64,000 bases of DNA, from assembly GCF_004801905.1 (NCBI RefSeq), contig NZ_SSSN01000004.1:1-64000 (forward strand), given 5' to 3'. Below are positions 17,929 through 28,260 of this stretch, piece after piece. The notes below the pieces were generated by a model. The model did no database searches. It was not told the DNA's origin and saw only the letters and a list, made by a program, of their open reading frames with translations. Position 1 is the stretch's first letter, and each line of letters opens with the position of its first letter. The translations under genes and the position numbers were made by a program. This DNA is from Orlajensenia flava. Lineage in GTDB: Bacteria; Actinomycetota; Actinomycetes; Actinomycetales; Microbacteriaceae.

Positions 17929-19614
17929 TCAGCGAGCGCGCTGCACGCGCCGCTCGTCCCACACCGGCGCATCCGACTCGTAGACCTCGCCGTCCGACCC
18001 GAACACGAGGAAGCGGTCGAATCCGCGTGCGAACCACCGATCGTGGGTGACCGCGAGCACCGTGCCGTCGAAGGCGAGCAGGGCCTCCTCGAGCGCCTCG
18101 GCCGAGACGAGGTCGAGGTTGTCTGTCGGCTCGTCCAGAAGCAGCAGCGTGGCTCCCGACAATTCGAGCAGCAGGATCTGCAGACGGGCCTGCTGGCCGC
18201 CCGACAGGGATTCGAAACGTTGCTGCGCGGATGCGACCAGTCCGTACCGGTCGAGTGCCCCACTCGCCGCCTCGCGTGCCATGCCGGCGCGGTCGTCGTC
18301 ACCGCGGTGGAGGATCTCGAGCAGGGTCCTGCCCACCAGCTCGGGATGCTCGTGCACCTGGGCGAACCACCCCGGTACCACGCGGGCGCCGAGCACAGCC
18401 CGACCGGTGTGCGGCACGGCATCCAGAGTCTCGGCGACGCTCGTCACATGCCCGAGCAGCCGATCCGGTTCCGTGCCGCCTCGCGCCAGCAGGCGGAGGA
18501 AGTGCGACTTGCCGGATCCGTTCGAGCCGAGCACAGCCACCCGATCGCCGTACCAGACCTCGAGGTCGAACGGCTGCATGAGGCCGGTCAGCCCGAGCCG
18601 CTCGGCGATCACCGCCCGCTTGCCGGTGCGCGCCCCGCGCAACCGCATGGAGACGTCCTGTGCCTGGGGTCGCTCCTCGGGCGGTCCGGCATCCTCGAAC
18701 CGGCGCAAGCGGGTGAGGGCGGCCTGATACCGGGATGCCATGCCGTCGTTGTAGGTCGCCTTGACCTTCAGCGACTGGACGAGTGCCTTGAGCTTGGCGT
18801 GCTCCTCGTCCCAGCGCCTGCGGAGCTCGTCGAGTCGATCGAACCGGTCGGAGCGTGCCTGGTGATAGCCGTCGAAGCCGCCACCGTGCATCCACGTGGT
18901 GTTGCCTGCCGCCCCGAGCTCGACGGTGATGATGCGGTCGGCCGCACGCGCTAGGAGTTCCCGATCGTGCGAGACCAGCAGCACGGTCTTGCGCGTCTCG
19001 CGCAACTGCTGCTCGAGCCAGCGCTTGCCGGGTACGTCCAGATAGTTGTCCGGCTCGTCGAGCAGGAGCACCTCCTCAGGACCCCGCAGCAGGGCTTCGA
19101 GGGCAAGGCGCTTCTGCTCGCCGCCCGAGAGGGTCGTGACGTCGCGATGGCGCGCCCGCTGCCACGGCACTCCGAGCGCAGCGATGGTGCACGTGTCCCA
19201 GAGCGTCTCCTGCTCGTAGCCGCCTGCTTCCGCGTAATCTGCGATCGCCGTCGCGTAGCGCATCTGCGTGTCTGTCTCGTCCCGCTCGATGAGCGCCTCC
19301 TCCGCGGCGTCGAGCTCGACGGCGGCGATGCGGACCCGGGCCGGCGCCACGGAGACGAGCAGGTCGTGCACGGTTCCGGATGCCGCATGCCCGACGAACT
19401 GGTCCATCACGCCGAGGCCGCCGGAGACCGTGACGACGCCGTCGTCAGGTGCGAGCTCGCCCCGGATGATGCGCAGCAGTGTCGTCTTGCCGGCGCCGTT
19501 CGCGCCGATGAGTGCGGCGGTGACGCCGTCGCCGACCCGGAACGAGACGTCGCTGAGCAGCGGACGCCCGTCGGGGAGGCTGAGGGAGATGAGGGAGGCG
19601 TCGATGTGACCCAT
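17929..19614 (-). CDS. ABC-F family ATPase
   Basis: 561-aa soluble protein with two tandem ABC ATPase domains and no membrane segments, the ABC-F type that acts on the ribosome. The first domain has Walker A GANGAGKTTLLR, signature LSGGEQKRLAL and Walker B LLLDEPDNYLD. The second has GSNGSGKSHFLRLL, LSGGQQARLQI and LLLDEPTDNLD. The interdomain linker is charged and helical (HAKLKALVQSLKVK). The start chosen is ATG 19614 (MGHIDASLISLSLPDGRPLL), which gives the usual ABC-F opening; an in-frame ATG at 19686 would add 24 atypical residues. Whether it is a housekeeping translation factor or gives antibiotic protection cannot be told. Confidence 0.92.
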   Translation of the reverse strand: MGHIDASLISLSLPDGRPLLSDVSFRVGDGVTAALIGANGAGKTTLLRIIRGELAPDDGVVTVSGGLGVMDQFVGHAASGTVHDLLVSVAPARVRIAAVELDAAEEALIERDETDTQMRYATAIADYAEAGGYEQETLWDTCTIAALGVPWQRARHRDVTTLSGGEQKRLALEALLRGPEEVLLLDEPDNYLDVPGKRWLEQQLRETRKTVLLVSHDRELLARAADRIITVELGAAGNTTWMHGGGFDGYHQARSDRFDRLDELRRRWDEEHAKLKALVQSLKVKATYNDGMASRYQAALTRLRRFEDAGPPEERPQAQDVSMRLRGARTGKRAVIAERLGLTGLMQPFDLEVWYGDRVAVLGSNGSGKSHFLRLLARGGTEPDRLLGHVTSVAETLDAVPHTGRAVLGARVVPGWFAQVHEHPELVGRTLLEILHRGDDDRAGMAREAASGALDRYGLVASAQQRFESLSGGQQARLQILLLELSGATLLLLDEPTDNLDLVSAEALEEALLAFDGTVLAVTHDRWFARGFDRFLVFGSDGEVYESDAPVWDERRVQRAR

Positions 19615-19734
19615 GGGCGGTGCTTTCGTCGGGCTGGCGGCTCGGGCCGCCCATCGGGCAGCCGACCAGAATACAGCCTCGGCCATCCGCTCGTGCCCTT
19701 CCCGTCTGTCACCCGGATGCGGAAGGCTGGAGGC

Positions 19735-20886
19735 ATGACGAGGATCGACGCCGAACCGCTGGCCGCCCTACGCACCCGCACGAGCGAGAAGTGGACGTCA
19801 TTCCCCGACGACGTGCTTCCGCTGCCCGTCGCCGAGATGGACTTCCCGCTGGCCGAGCCCATCGTCGAAGCGCTGCAGGCCGCCATCCGCCGATCGGACA
19901 CGGGATACAACTCGGGCAGCCGCGCCGTAGCCGAGGCTTTCGCGCCGTTCGCCATCGACCGCTGGAACTGGCAGGTCGACCCGGCGCGCGTGACGTGCAC
20001 CGCCGATGTGAGCATGGGCATCGTCGAGGTCTTGCGTCAGGTCATCGAGCCGGGTGACGCCGTGATCATCACTCCCCCGGTGTATCCGCCGTTCTTCCTG
20101 CTGGCACCCGAGGCGGCGGGACGCATCGTCGAGGTGCCGTTGCTCGGAGGCATCGACGAGGGCTGGCGGCTGGACCTGGACGGCATCGACGCCGCATTCG
20201 CCGCCGGCGCGCGGTCGATGGTGCTGTGCAACCCGCACAACCCCGTCGGCCTGTGTCACAGCGCAGACGACCTCCGCGCGCTCGCCGAGATCGCAGCGCG
20301 TCACGACGTCACGATCGTGAGCGACGAGATCCACAATGCCCTGCTCATGCCCGGCGCGAGCTTCACGCCGTTCCTGTCGGTGTCGGATGCGGCTCGCGAG
20401 CACGGAGTGACCGTCACGTCGGCGAGCAAGGCCTTCAACATCGCGGGACTCAAGTGCGCGCTCATCGTCACCGCGAGCAAGCGGACGGATGCCATCCGCG
20501 CCGGTTTCGCCATCGAGGTCGAGTGGCGCACGAGCATCTTCGGGGCGATCGCGAGCGTCGCGGCGTTCCGTGACGGCGGCCCGTGGCTCGACGGCGTGCT
20601 CGAGACCCTCGACGGCAACCGTCGGCTGCTCGCATCGCTGCTCGCCGATCACCTGCCCGAGGTGCGCTATCGGCTGCCCGACGCCACCTACCTGACCTGG
20701 CTCGACTTCTCCGCGCTCGGGTGGGGGGACGACCCGGCCCGGTTCACGCTCGAGCGCGCTCGGGTCGCGCTGGCCAACGGCCCCGAGTTCGGAACCGCTG
20801 AGGGTCGGGGGCACGCGCGCCTCAACATCGGCACGTCACCCGAGGTCATCACGGAGGCTATCGAGCGCATCGCCGCCGCCCGCTGA
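19735..20886 (+). CDS. MalY/PatB-family PLP-dependent aminotransferase or C-S lyase
   Basis: 383-aa fold-type I PLP enzyme of the MalY/PatB group, members of which act as cystathionine beta-lyases (cystathionine to homocysteine, pyruvate and ammonia). The start ATG follows GGCTGGAGG. Signatures are LPVAEMDFPLAEPI near the N-terminus, IITPPVYPPFF, LCNPHNPVGLCHSADDL, VSDEIHNALL and the Schiff-base lysine in TSASKAFNIAGLKCA. ATYLTWLDFSALG and ARLNIGTSPEV close the domain. It is divergent from the ABC-F gene and convergent with guaB. The exact substrate is not fixed by the sequence. Confidence 0.9.
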   Translation: MTRIDAEPLAALRTRTSEKWTSFPDDVLPLPVAEMDFPLAEPIVEALQAAIRRSDTGYNSGSRAVAEAFAPFAIDRWNWQVDPARVTCTADVSMGIVEVLRQVIEPGDAVIITPPVYPPFFLLAPEAAGRIVEVPLLGGIDEGWRLDLDGIDAAFAAGARSMVLCNPHNPVGLCHSADDLRALAEIAARHDVTIVSDEIHNALLMPGASFTPFLSVSDAAREHGVTVTSASKAFNIAGLKCALIVTASKRTDAIRAGFAIEVEWRTSIFGAIASVAAFRDGGPWLDGVLETLDGNRRLLASLLADHLPEVRYRLPDATYLTWLDFSALGWGDDPARFTLERARVALANGPEFGTAEGRGHARLNIGTSPEVITEAIERIAAAR

Positions 20887-20902
20887 TCGACCGGCAGGCG
20901 CG

Positions 20903-22474
<1,572 letters not shown>

Positions 22475-22567
22475 TTAAGTCAGTTTGCATCCGCGGCATT
22501 CCCCGACCACAATCGGGCAACACGAAACGCGCAGTGTCGAAACACATGCGACATAATCAGCACGTAC

Positions 22568-22589
22568 TGTCGACGGAGTTGTCGACGGA
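22568..22589 (+). promoter_or_regulatory. Direct repeat TGTCGACGGA x2 upstream of livH
   Basis: Two exact copies of TGTCGACGGA (22568-22577 and 22580-22589) with a period of 12 bases, 41 bases before the livH GTG, in the 224-base gap divergent from guaB. It could be a regulator site. I could not find a convincing promoter for either gene in this gap. Confidence 0.3.
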
Positions 22590-22629
22590 AATGACCCGGT
22601 GCCCCGCTGCGGCGCCACATGGAGGTTCA

Positions 22630-23937
22630 GTGAGACCCACTGATGTGGTTCAGACGAGATCACCGGGACGAGTAGTCCTCCTGTTGTGTCTCCTTCTCGC
22701 GGCACTGGGCCTCAGCCTGTTCTCCGCTTCTCCCGCGGACGCCGACACGGTGGGAGGCGATCTCCCGTACCAGTTCGTGGGCAACGTGCAGAACAACCAG
22801 AAGCCGCTCGCCGACGTGGAGATCACCGTGCAGGGCAACGGCTACAAGGCGACGGCCAAGACGGATGAGAAGGGCCAGTGGAAGATCGGCGTGCCCACGA
22901 AGGCCGCATACAAGGTGACCCTCGACGAGGACACGCTCCCCAAGGGCGTCGTCGTGGTCAAGGGCGGCGCGACCACCACCGCGGAGTTCGGCCTCACCAA
23001 CACCAAGGCGGTCAACTTCTTCCTCGGCAAGGGTGAACGCGTCACCACGGACTTCTTCAGCCAGCTCTTCGGCCGTATCGTCAACGGCCTGCAGTTCGGC
23101 CTCATGCTCGCCCTCGCGGCCATCGGACTCTCGCTCATCTTCGGCACCACCGGGCTTTCGAACTTCGCCCACTCCGAGATGATCACCTTCGGCGCCCTGA
23201 TGACGCTGACCTTCTCGAGCATCCTCGGCTGGCCGCTGTGGATCGGCATCATCATCGCGCTCGTGCTCAGCGCGTGCCTGGGCTGGAGCATGGACGCGGT
23301 CATCTGGAAACCGTTGCGGCGCAAGGGCGTCGGCCTCGTGCAGATGATGATCGTCTCGATCGGCCTCTCGCTCGCCATCCGCTACGTCTTCCAGTACTTC
23401 TACGGCGGCGCAACACGTCAGCTGCCCGGGGCGACGCTCCCCTCCACCATCCGGTTCGGCGCCGTCGCGCTGTCCTGGGTCGACATCGCGAGCATGATCA
23501 TCAGCCTCGTGGTGCTGGGCGGAGTCGCCTACTTCCTCCTCCGCACCCGCATCGGCAAGGCCACCCGGGCCGTCTCGGACAACCCGAGCCTCGCGGCGGC
23601 GAGCGGCATCGACGTCGACCGCGTCATCCGCATCGTCTGGGTGCTCGGCGGCGCGCTCGCGGGCCTCAGCGGCATCCTGTACGCCTACTACCGTCCCGGG
23701 GTCTCGTGGGACATGGGCTTCCAGATCCTGCTGCTCGTCTTCGCCGCGGTCACCCTCGGCGGTCTCGGCACCGCGTTCGGCGCCCTGGTCGGCTCGCTCG
23801 TGGTCGGCCTGTTCGTCGAGCTGACGACGCTGTGGCTGCCCTCGGACCTCAAGTACGTCGGGGCTCTCGTCGTCCTGATCCTGGTGCTGCTGTTCAGACC
23901 TCAGGGCATCCTGGGTCGCAAAGAGAGAATCGGATAG
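22630..23937 (+). CDS. livH: Branched-chain amino-acid ABC permease LivH with N-terminal extracytoplasmic domain
   Basis: 435 aa from a GTG preceded by GGAGG. Residues 1-38 form a signal peptide (VVLLLCLLLAALGLSLF, cleavage after ADA). Residues about 45-125 form an extracytoplasmic beta domain resembling the carboxypeptidase regulatory-like/transthyretin fold: ADVEITVQGNGYKATAKTDE then KGQWKIGVPTKAAYKVTL. From about 147 the protein is an ordinary LivH permease (GLQFGLMLALAAIGLSLIFG; TRAVSDNPSLAAASGI; FAAVTLGGLGTAFGALVGSL). It would form the import channel with LivM, energised by LivG and LivF. The added domain is unusual for a LivH. Confidence 0.93.
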   Translation: MRPTDVVQTRSPGRVVLLLCLLLAALGLSLFSASPADADTVGGDLPYQFVGNVQNNQKPLADVEITVQGNGYKATAKTDEKGQWKIGVPTKAAYKVTLDEDTLPKGVVVVKGGATTTAEFGLTNTKAVNFFLGKGERVTTDFFSQLFGRIVNGLQFGLMLALAAIGLSLIFGTTGLSNFAHSEMITFGALMTLTFSSILGWPLWIGIIIALVLSACLGWSMDAVIWKPLRRKGVGLVQMMIVSIGLSLAIRYVFQYFYGGATRQLPGATLPSTIRFGAVALSWVDIASMIISLVVLGGVAYFLLRTRIGKATRAVSDNPSLAAASGIDVDRVIRIVWVLGGALAGLSGILYAYYRPGVSWDMGFQILLLVFAAVTLGGLGTAFGALVGSLVVGLFVELTTLWLPSDLKYVGALVVLILVLLFRPQGILGRKERIG

Positions 23938-23946
23938 GGGCCGGCC

Positions 23947-24933
23947 ATGATCGACTGGGGAGCAATCTTCTCGAACGCGGCGCAGGAGCTCATCAGCCCG
24001 ACGACCGCCGCCTACGCCCTCGCGGCACTGGGCCTCGCCATCCACTTCGGCTACACCGGCCTGCTCAACTTCGGTCAGGCCGGGTTCATGGCGCTCGGTG
24101 CCTACGGCTACGCCATCTCCACCCTGACGTTCCACTTCCCCGTGTGGGCAGCGGTGCTGGTGGGCGTGGGGGCGTCCGTCGTGTTCGCCCTCATCCTCGG
24201 TATCCCGACCCTGCGACTGCGAGCGGATTATCTGGCCATCGTCACCATCGCCGCTGCCGAGATCCTGCGCCTGCTGTTCACCACCAACACCTTCGACTCG
24301 GTCACGGGCTCGGCGACCGGCCTGCAGGGCTACAAGGGCGGTTTCGCGGCACTCAACCCGTTCACCTTCGAGGGCACCGTCGGCTTCGGCCCGTGGCAGT
24401 ACAACGCCTACGACTGGTGGATCCGCCTCGTCGGGTGGATCGTCGTGATCCTCGCCGCTGTCTTCACGTGGCTCATCATGCGGGCGCCGTGGGGTCGCGT
24501 CATCAAGGGTATCCGCGAGGACGAGGACGCCGTGCGCGCACTCGGCAAGAACGTCTACTCCTACAAGATGCAGAGCCTCATCCTCGGTGGCGTGTTCGGC
24601 ACGCTCGCCGGCATGATCTTCGTGCTCCCCCGAGCGGTCGTCCCGGCCAACTACCAGACGTCGCTGACATTCTTCATCTATGCGATCCTGCTGCTCGGCG
24701 GCGCAGCCACCATCCTCGGACCGATCGTCGGCTCGATGGTCTTCTGGGTCCTGCTCTCCTTCTTCTCGGGCTTCATCGCGCGTGCGGTCGCCGCGGGCTG
24801 GCTGCCGTTCATGTCCCAGGTGCAGGCCGGTCAGCTGCGCTTCATCCTCGTCGGCGTGGCCATCATGCTGATCGTGATCTTCAGACCACAGGGCATCCTC
24901 GGAAACAAGAAGGAGCTGGCCTTTGTCAAGTGA
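23947..24933 (+). CDS. livM: Branched-chain amino-acid ABC permease LivM
   Basis: 328-aa polytopic permease pairing with LivH. Family landmarks are IHFGYTGLLNFGQAGFMALGAYGYA near the N-terminus, LRADYLAIVTIAAAEILRLL and GRVIKGIREDEDAVRALGKNV, the cytoplasmic coupling loop that docks the ATPases. It ends with IVIFRPQGILGNKKE. It follows livH after 9 bases and overlaps livG by 11 bases. Confidence 0.95.
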   Translation: MIDWGAIFSNAAQELISPTTAAYALAALGLAIHFGYTGLLNFGQAGFMALGAYGYAISTLTFHFPVWAAVLVGVGASVVFALILGIPTLRLRADYLAIVTIAAAEILRLLFTTNTFDSVTGSATGLQGYKGGFAALNPFTFEGTVGFGPWQYNAYDWWIRLVGWIVVILAAVFTWLIMRAPWGRVIKGIREDEDAVRALGKNVYSYKMQSLILGGVFGTLAGMIFVLPRAVVPANYQTSLTFFIYAILLLGGAATILGPIVGSMVFWVLLSFFSGFIARAVAAGWLPFMSQVQAGQLRFILVGVAIMLIVIFRPQGILGNKKELAFVK

Positions 24934-25837
24934 CGTCACTCCCACGGCAACGCCGGTCAAGACGACCGGCCTCCACATCGGCTACGCCGAGCCCGGGTGC
25001 CGCAAGGTCGACCCGATCCTGGTGGCGGATGGCGTGAAGCGCACCTTCGGCGGTCTCACCGCCGTCGACGTGCAGCACGTCGAGGTCCCTCGTGGAGCCA
25101 TCACCGCACTCATCGGGCCCAACGGTGCCGGCAAGACCACGTTCTTCAACCTGCTCACCGGCTTCGACAAGCCGGACGAGGGCTCGTGGGAGTTCGACGG
25201 CCGGTCGCTCGCCCACATCCCGGCGTACCGGGTGGCGCGCATGGGCCTCATCCGCACCTTCCAGCTGACCAAGTCGCTCGGCCTGCTGTCGGTGCTCGAC
25301 AACATGAAGCTCGGCGCGAAGGGCCAGACCGGTGAGAACCTGTTCCGGGCCATCCTGCCGTTCCTCTGGCGCAGCCAGGACAAGGAGATCGAGGCGAAGG
25401 CCGAGGACATCCTCGCCCGCTTCAAGCTCGACACGAAGAAGGAGGACTACGCGGCGTCGCTCTCGGGCGGCCAGCGCAAGCTCCTCGAGATGGCACGCGC
25501 CCTCATGAGCGACCCGACCCTCGTGATGCTCGACGAGCCGATGGCCGGCGTCAACCCGGCGCTGACGCAGTCGCTGCTCGACCACATCCTCGATCTCAAG
25601 ACGCAGGGCATGACCGTCCTGTTCGTCGAGCACGATATGCACATGGTGCGACACATCGCCGACTGGGTGATCGTCATGGCCGAGGGCAAGGTGGTGGCCG
25701 AGGGCGACCCGCACACGGTCATGGCCAACCCCGCCGTCATCGACGCCTACCTGGGCAGTCACCACGACAGCGACCTGGGTGCAGAGGATCCCGAGCACGA
25801 GCACGTCTTGAAGGAGCTTCTCGATGACCAGCAGTAG
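24923..25837 (+). CDS. livG: Branched-chain amino-acid ABC transporter ATP-binding protein LivG
   Basis: 304-aa ATPase energising the Liv importer. Walker A is GPNGAGKTTFFNLLTGF, the signature LSGGQRKLLEMARALM, and Walker B LVMLDEPMAGVNPAL; the H-loop is FVEHDMHMV. The start is a rare TTG lying inside the end of livM; AAGGAG is positioned 8 bases upstream and no better start is in frame. The C-terminal 35 residues after VIDAYLGSHH form an acidic tail beyond the usual LivG end. Confidence 0.94.
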   Translation: MSSDVTPTATPVKTTGLHIGYAEPGCRKVDPILVADGVKRTFGGLTAVDVQHVEVPRGAITALIGPNGAGKTTFFNLLTGFDKPDEGSWEFDGRSLAHIPAYRVARMGLIRTFQLTKSLGLLSVLDNMKLGAKGQTGENLFRAILPFLWRSQDKEIEAKAEDILARFKLDTKKEDYAASLSGGQRKLLEMARALMSDPTLVMLDEPMAGVNPALTQSLLDHILDLKTQGMTVLFVEHDMHMVRHIADWVIVMAEGKVVAEGDPHTVMANPAVIDAYLGSHHDSDLGAEDPEHEHVLKELLDDQQ

Positions 25838-26588
25838 CCCCATGGCGCCGGAGGCGCCGGCATCCGTCGCCACGCCCGTCGTCGAGGTGAGGAACGTGAC
25901 CGCGGGCTACCTGCCGGGCGTGAACATCCTCAACTCGTGCTCGCTCGTGGCAAACGACGGTGAGCTGATCGGGATCATCGGGCCGAACGGCGCCGGCAAG
26001 TCGACGCTGCTGAAGGCGATCTTCGGGCTCGTCAAGGTGCGCGACGGCGACATCCGTCTGCGCGGCGAGGTCATCACCAACCTCAAGGCCAACAAGCTGG
26101 TCGCCCAAGGCGTGGGCTTCGTGCCGCAGACGAACAACGTCTTCCCGTCGCTGACCATCCAGGAGAACCTCGAGATGGGCATGTTCCAGAAGCCCAAGGG
26201 CGTCAAGGAGCGGCTCGAGTTCGTCACCGAGATCTTCCCGGAGCTGCGCAAGCGACTCGGCCAGCGCGCCGGATCGCTCTCGGGCGGCGAGCGTCAGATG
26301 GTGGCGATGTCGCGGGCGCTCATGATGGGTCCGCACGTGCTGCTGCTCGATGAGCCGTCGGCCGGCCTCTCCCCCGTTCGACAGGACGAGGCGTTCCTGC
26401 GCGTCAAGGAGATCAACAAGGCTGGCGTGACCACCATCATGGTCGAGCAGAATGCTCGTCGCTGCCTGCAGATCTGCGACCGCGGCTACGTGCTCGATCA
26501 GGGCAAGGATGCCTACACGGGCACCGGCCGCGAGCTGCTGAACGATCCCAAGGTGATCGGGTTGTACCTGGGCACCCTGGGCGACTGA
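25824..26588 (+). CDS. livF: Branched-chain amino-acid ABC transporter ATP-binding protein LivF
   Basis: 254-aa second ATPase of the Liv importer. Walker A is GPNGAGKSTLLKAIFGL, signature LSGGERQMVAMSRALM, Walker B LLLDEPSAGLSP, and H-loop-like VEQNARRCL, with Asn rather than His following Gln as usual for LivF. The ATG overlaps livG by 14 bases, with AAGGAGC upstream. It is the last gene of livHMGF and is followed by a strong intrinsic terminator. Confidence 0.95.
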   Translation: MTSSSPMAPEAPASVATPVVEVRNVTAGYLPGVNILNSCSLVANDGELIGIIGPNGAGKSTLLKAIFGLVKVRDGDIRLRGEVITNLKANKLVAQGVGFVPQTNNVFPSLTIQENLEMGMFQKPKGVKERLEFVTEIFPELRKRLGQRAGSLSGGERQMVAMSRALMMGPHVLLLDEPSAGLSPVRQDEAFLRVKEINKAGVTTIMVEQNARRCLQICDRGYVLDQGKDAYTGTGRELLNDPKVIGLYLGTLGD

Positions 26589-26604
26589 GCCACTCGTAGG
26601 AACC

Positions 26605-26637
26605 GGGGGCGGATGCTGGTGCATCCGCCCCCTTTTT
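26605..26637 (+). terminator. Intrinsic terminator of livHMGF
   Basis: A perfect 12-bp stem GGGGGCGGATGC/GCATCCGCCCCC with a TGGT loop, followed directly by TTTTT. It begins 17 bases after the livF stop. Confidence 0.92.
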
Positions 26638-26650
26638 CTATGCACGCCAC

Positions 26651-26678
26651 CGATCATCCGTTGGAGGACGGGTGATCG
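26651..26678. other. Additional hairpin between livF and livK
   Basis: CGATCATCCG (26651-26660) pairs with CGGGTGATCG (26669-26678) with one G-T wobble. It lies between the two terminators of the convergent liv genes and may insulate them. Confidence 0.4.
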
Positions 26679-26700
26679 GGGCGGATGCTCAGGGCACGCA

Positions 26701-26730
26701 GAAGGGCCCCGGCCGAAGCCGGGGCCCTTC
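26701..26730 (-). terminator. Terminator of livK
   Basis: A perfect 13-bp stem GAAGGGCCCCGGC/GCCGGGGCCCTTC with a 4-base loop, 12 bases beyond the livK stop. It has no T-run on the livK strand but could stop transcription from both sides. Confidence 0.75.
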
Positions 26731-26741
26731 TTCACTCGCGT

Positions 26742-28034
26742 CTAGTTGATGCGGGTGTACTTGTTGTCGGCACCGTACTGGTAGATGCCGATGGTGGCCT
26801 CGGTCGGGTCACCGTGCTCGTCGAGCGTGATGGGTCCGCTGAGACCGTCGTAGTCGATCTGCTTGCCCTGCTTGAGGAGCTTGATGCCCTCTTCGTAGGA
26901 CTTGACCTTCTCGCCCTTGCCGCTGCCGCCTGAGACCTGCTGGAGGTACTTGGCGATGTCGGTGCCCTTCGTGCTGTTGGCCGCGTAGGAGGCCAGCGCG
27001 ATGAGCACCGTGGCGTCGTAGGACTCGGGGCCGTAGCTGAAGTCCGTCAGAGCCGGGTCGGCGCCGAGCAGCTTGTTCTTGGCCTCGTCGCCCAGCTTGG
27101 GGCCGGGGAGCGTTCCCTTCGAGCCCTTGATGAGGCCCGGAGCGAAGTCCTTCGAGTAATCGGCCAGGTTGCCGTCGACGAAGTACAGCTTGTCACCGGG
27201 GTAGCCGCTGCCCACGAGGGCGGGGACGGCGACCTTGGCCTCGTCGAAGGTGATGACCGCGACGGCGTCGGGCTTCGCGGCGTTGATGGCCGAGAGCTGC
27301 GAGTCGAAGTTGGAGTCACCGGAGTTGAACAGCTCCTGCGCGACGACCTTGCCGCCGGCCGACTCGAACGCCTTGGTCGTCGCCTTGGCGAGACCGGTGC
27401 CGTACGGGTCGTTGAGGACGAGCAGACCGAGGGTCTGGTTGCCGTCCTCGGCGATCAGGTTGCCGAGCACCTCGCCCTGCAGCAGGTCGGACGGTGCCGT
27501 GCGGAAGTACAGGCCCTTGTCGTTGTAGTTCGTGAAGTCCGGCGAGGTGTTGGCCGGGGAGAACTGCACGACGCCCGCGCCGACGATCTGGTCGATCACC
27601 GTGAACGAGACACCAGACGATGCCGCACCGACGATAGCCGAGACGTCCTGCGAGAGCAGGTCGGTGACCGAGACGGTCGCGGTGTCGGTGGTGGTGTCAC
27701 CCGAGTCGCGGAAGATGACGTCAGCCTTGAGACCGTCGCCCGCCGCGTTGATGTCCTTCGCGGCCGCCTTGACGCCGGCCTCTTCGGGCGGGCCGAGGAA
27801 GGCGAGGGTGCCGGACTCGGGGAGGATCGTTCCGATCTTCAGGGACAGATCGCGGTCGCCCGCCTTGATGGGGAGCGCGCTCCCCGCATCGGCCGACGCT
27901 GTGGCGGTCGAGGTCGACCCGCCGCCGCCGCTGCTGCACGCGGTCAGTAGGAGGGCGGAGACGCCGATGACGGCGATTCCGCTCAGTACTGCCCCGGCAG
28001 AGCGCGAGGTCTTGGCCTTCGCAAATACGCTCAT
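26742..28034 (-). CDS. livK: Branched-chain amino-acid ABC transporter substrate-binding lipoprotein
   Basis: 430-aa periplasmic-binding-protein type I lipoprotein that would deliver branched-chain amino acids to LivHMGF. ATG 28034 follows AGGAGCAAC. The signal peptide ends in the lipobox LLLTACSS, so the Cys is lipidated, followed by a flexible Gly/Ser/Thr linker. LKIGTILPESGTLAFLGPPEEAGVKAA is the usual start of the domain; SGVSFTVIDQIVGAGVVQFSPANTSPDF contains the ligand Ser/Thr region. It is convergent to the importer genes and has its own promoter. Confidence 0.93.
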   Translation of the reverse strand: MSVFAKAKTSRSAGAVLSGIAVIGVSALLLTACSSGGGGSTSTATASADAGSALPIKAGDRDLSLKIGTILPESGTLAFLGPPEEAGVKAAAKDINAAGDGLKADVIFRDSGDTTTDTATVSVTDLLSQDVSAIVGAASSGVSFTVIDQIVGAGVVQFSPANTSPDFTNYNDKGLYFRTAPSDLLQGEVLGNLIAEDGNQTLGLLVLNDPYGTGLAKATTKAFESAGGKVVAQELFNSGDSNFDSQLSAINAAKPDAVAVITFDEAKVAVPALVGSGYPGDKLYFVDGNLADYSKDFAPGLIKGSKGTLPGPKLGDEAKNKLLGADPALTDFSYGPESYDATVLIALASYAANSTKGTDIAKYLQQVSGGSGKGEKVKSYEEGIKLLKQGKQIDYDGLSGPITLDEHGDPTEATIGIYQYGADNKYTRIN

Positions 28035-28098
28035 GTTGCTCCTTGGGCGCTTCGAATGTGAACACAGATCGGCGATCCGACCGGACCGCCGTGCTGTC

Positions 28099-28127
28099 AC
28101 AGTATTCGGCAAGCAGACGCCAGACAA
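28099..28127 (-). promoter_or_regulatory. Promoter of livK: TTGTCT-17-TACTGT
   Basis: -35 TTGTCT (28122-28127) and -10 TACTGT (28099-28104) on the minus strand with a 17-base spacer, about 65 bases upstream of the ATG. This is one of the best sigma-70-type matches in the window. Confidence 0.65.
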
Positions 28128-28177
28128 GCGAATCACGTCACAGTCCGGCGATCCGGCCCGAATCGTTACATCGGCGC

Positions 28178-28260
28178 AAAAAAACCCGCTCGCCGCGACG
28201 GAATCTGTACGGGAACCGCTCCGTTCACGACGTTTTCCGGCGTCAGACCCCGTCGCGGCG
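28178..28260 (-). terminator. Terminator of rarD with long-range stem and T7 tract
   Basis: On the minus strand the rarD stop is followed at once by CGCCGCGACGG, which pairs perfectly with CCGTCGCGGCG 48 bases further on. After a short AGCGGG there is a run of seven T. The 11-bp stem with a large loop is atypical, but the T-run is the longest on either side of any gene end here. Confidence 0.6.

Noticed and set aside
17929-19686. ABC-F start at 19686
   Set aside because: It adds 24 residues unlike any ABC-F N-terminus, while ATG 19614 gives the family's usual beginning.
22660-24978. 772-codon open frame on the minus strand opposite livH and livM
   Set aside because: Composition is Glu/Asp/His/Arg low-complexity, the usual shadow of a hydrophobic membrane gene on the other strand.
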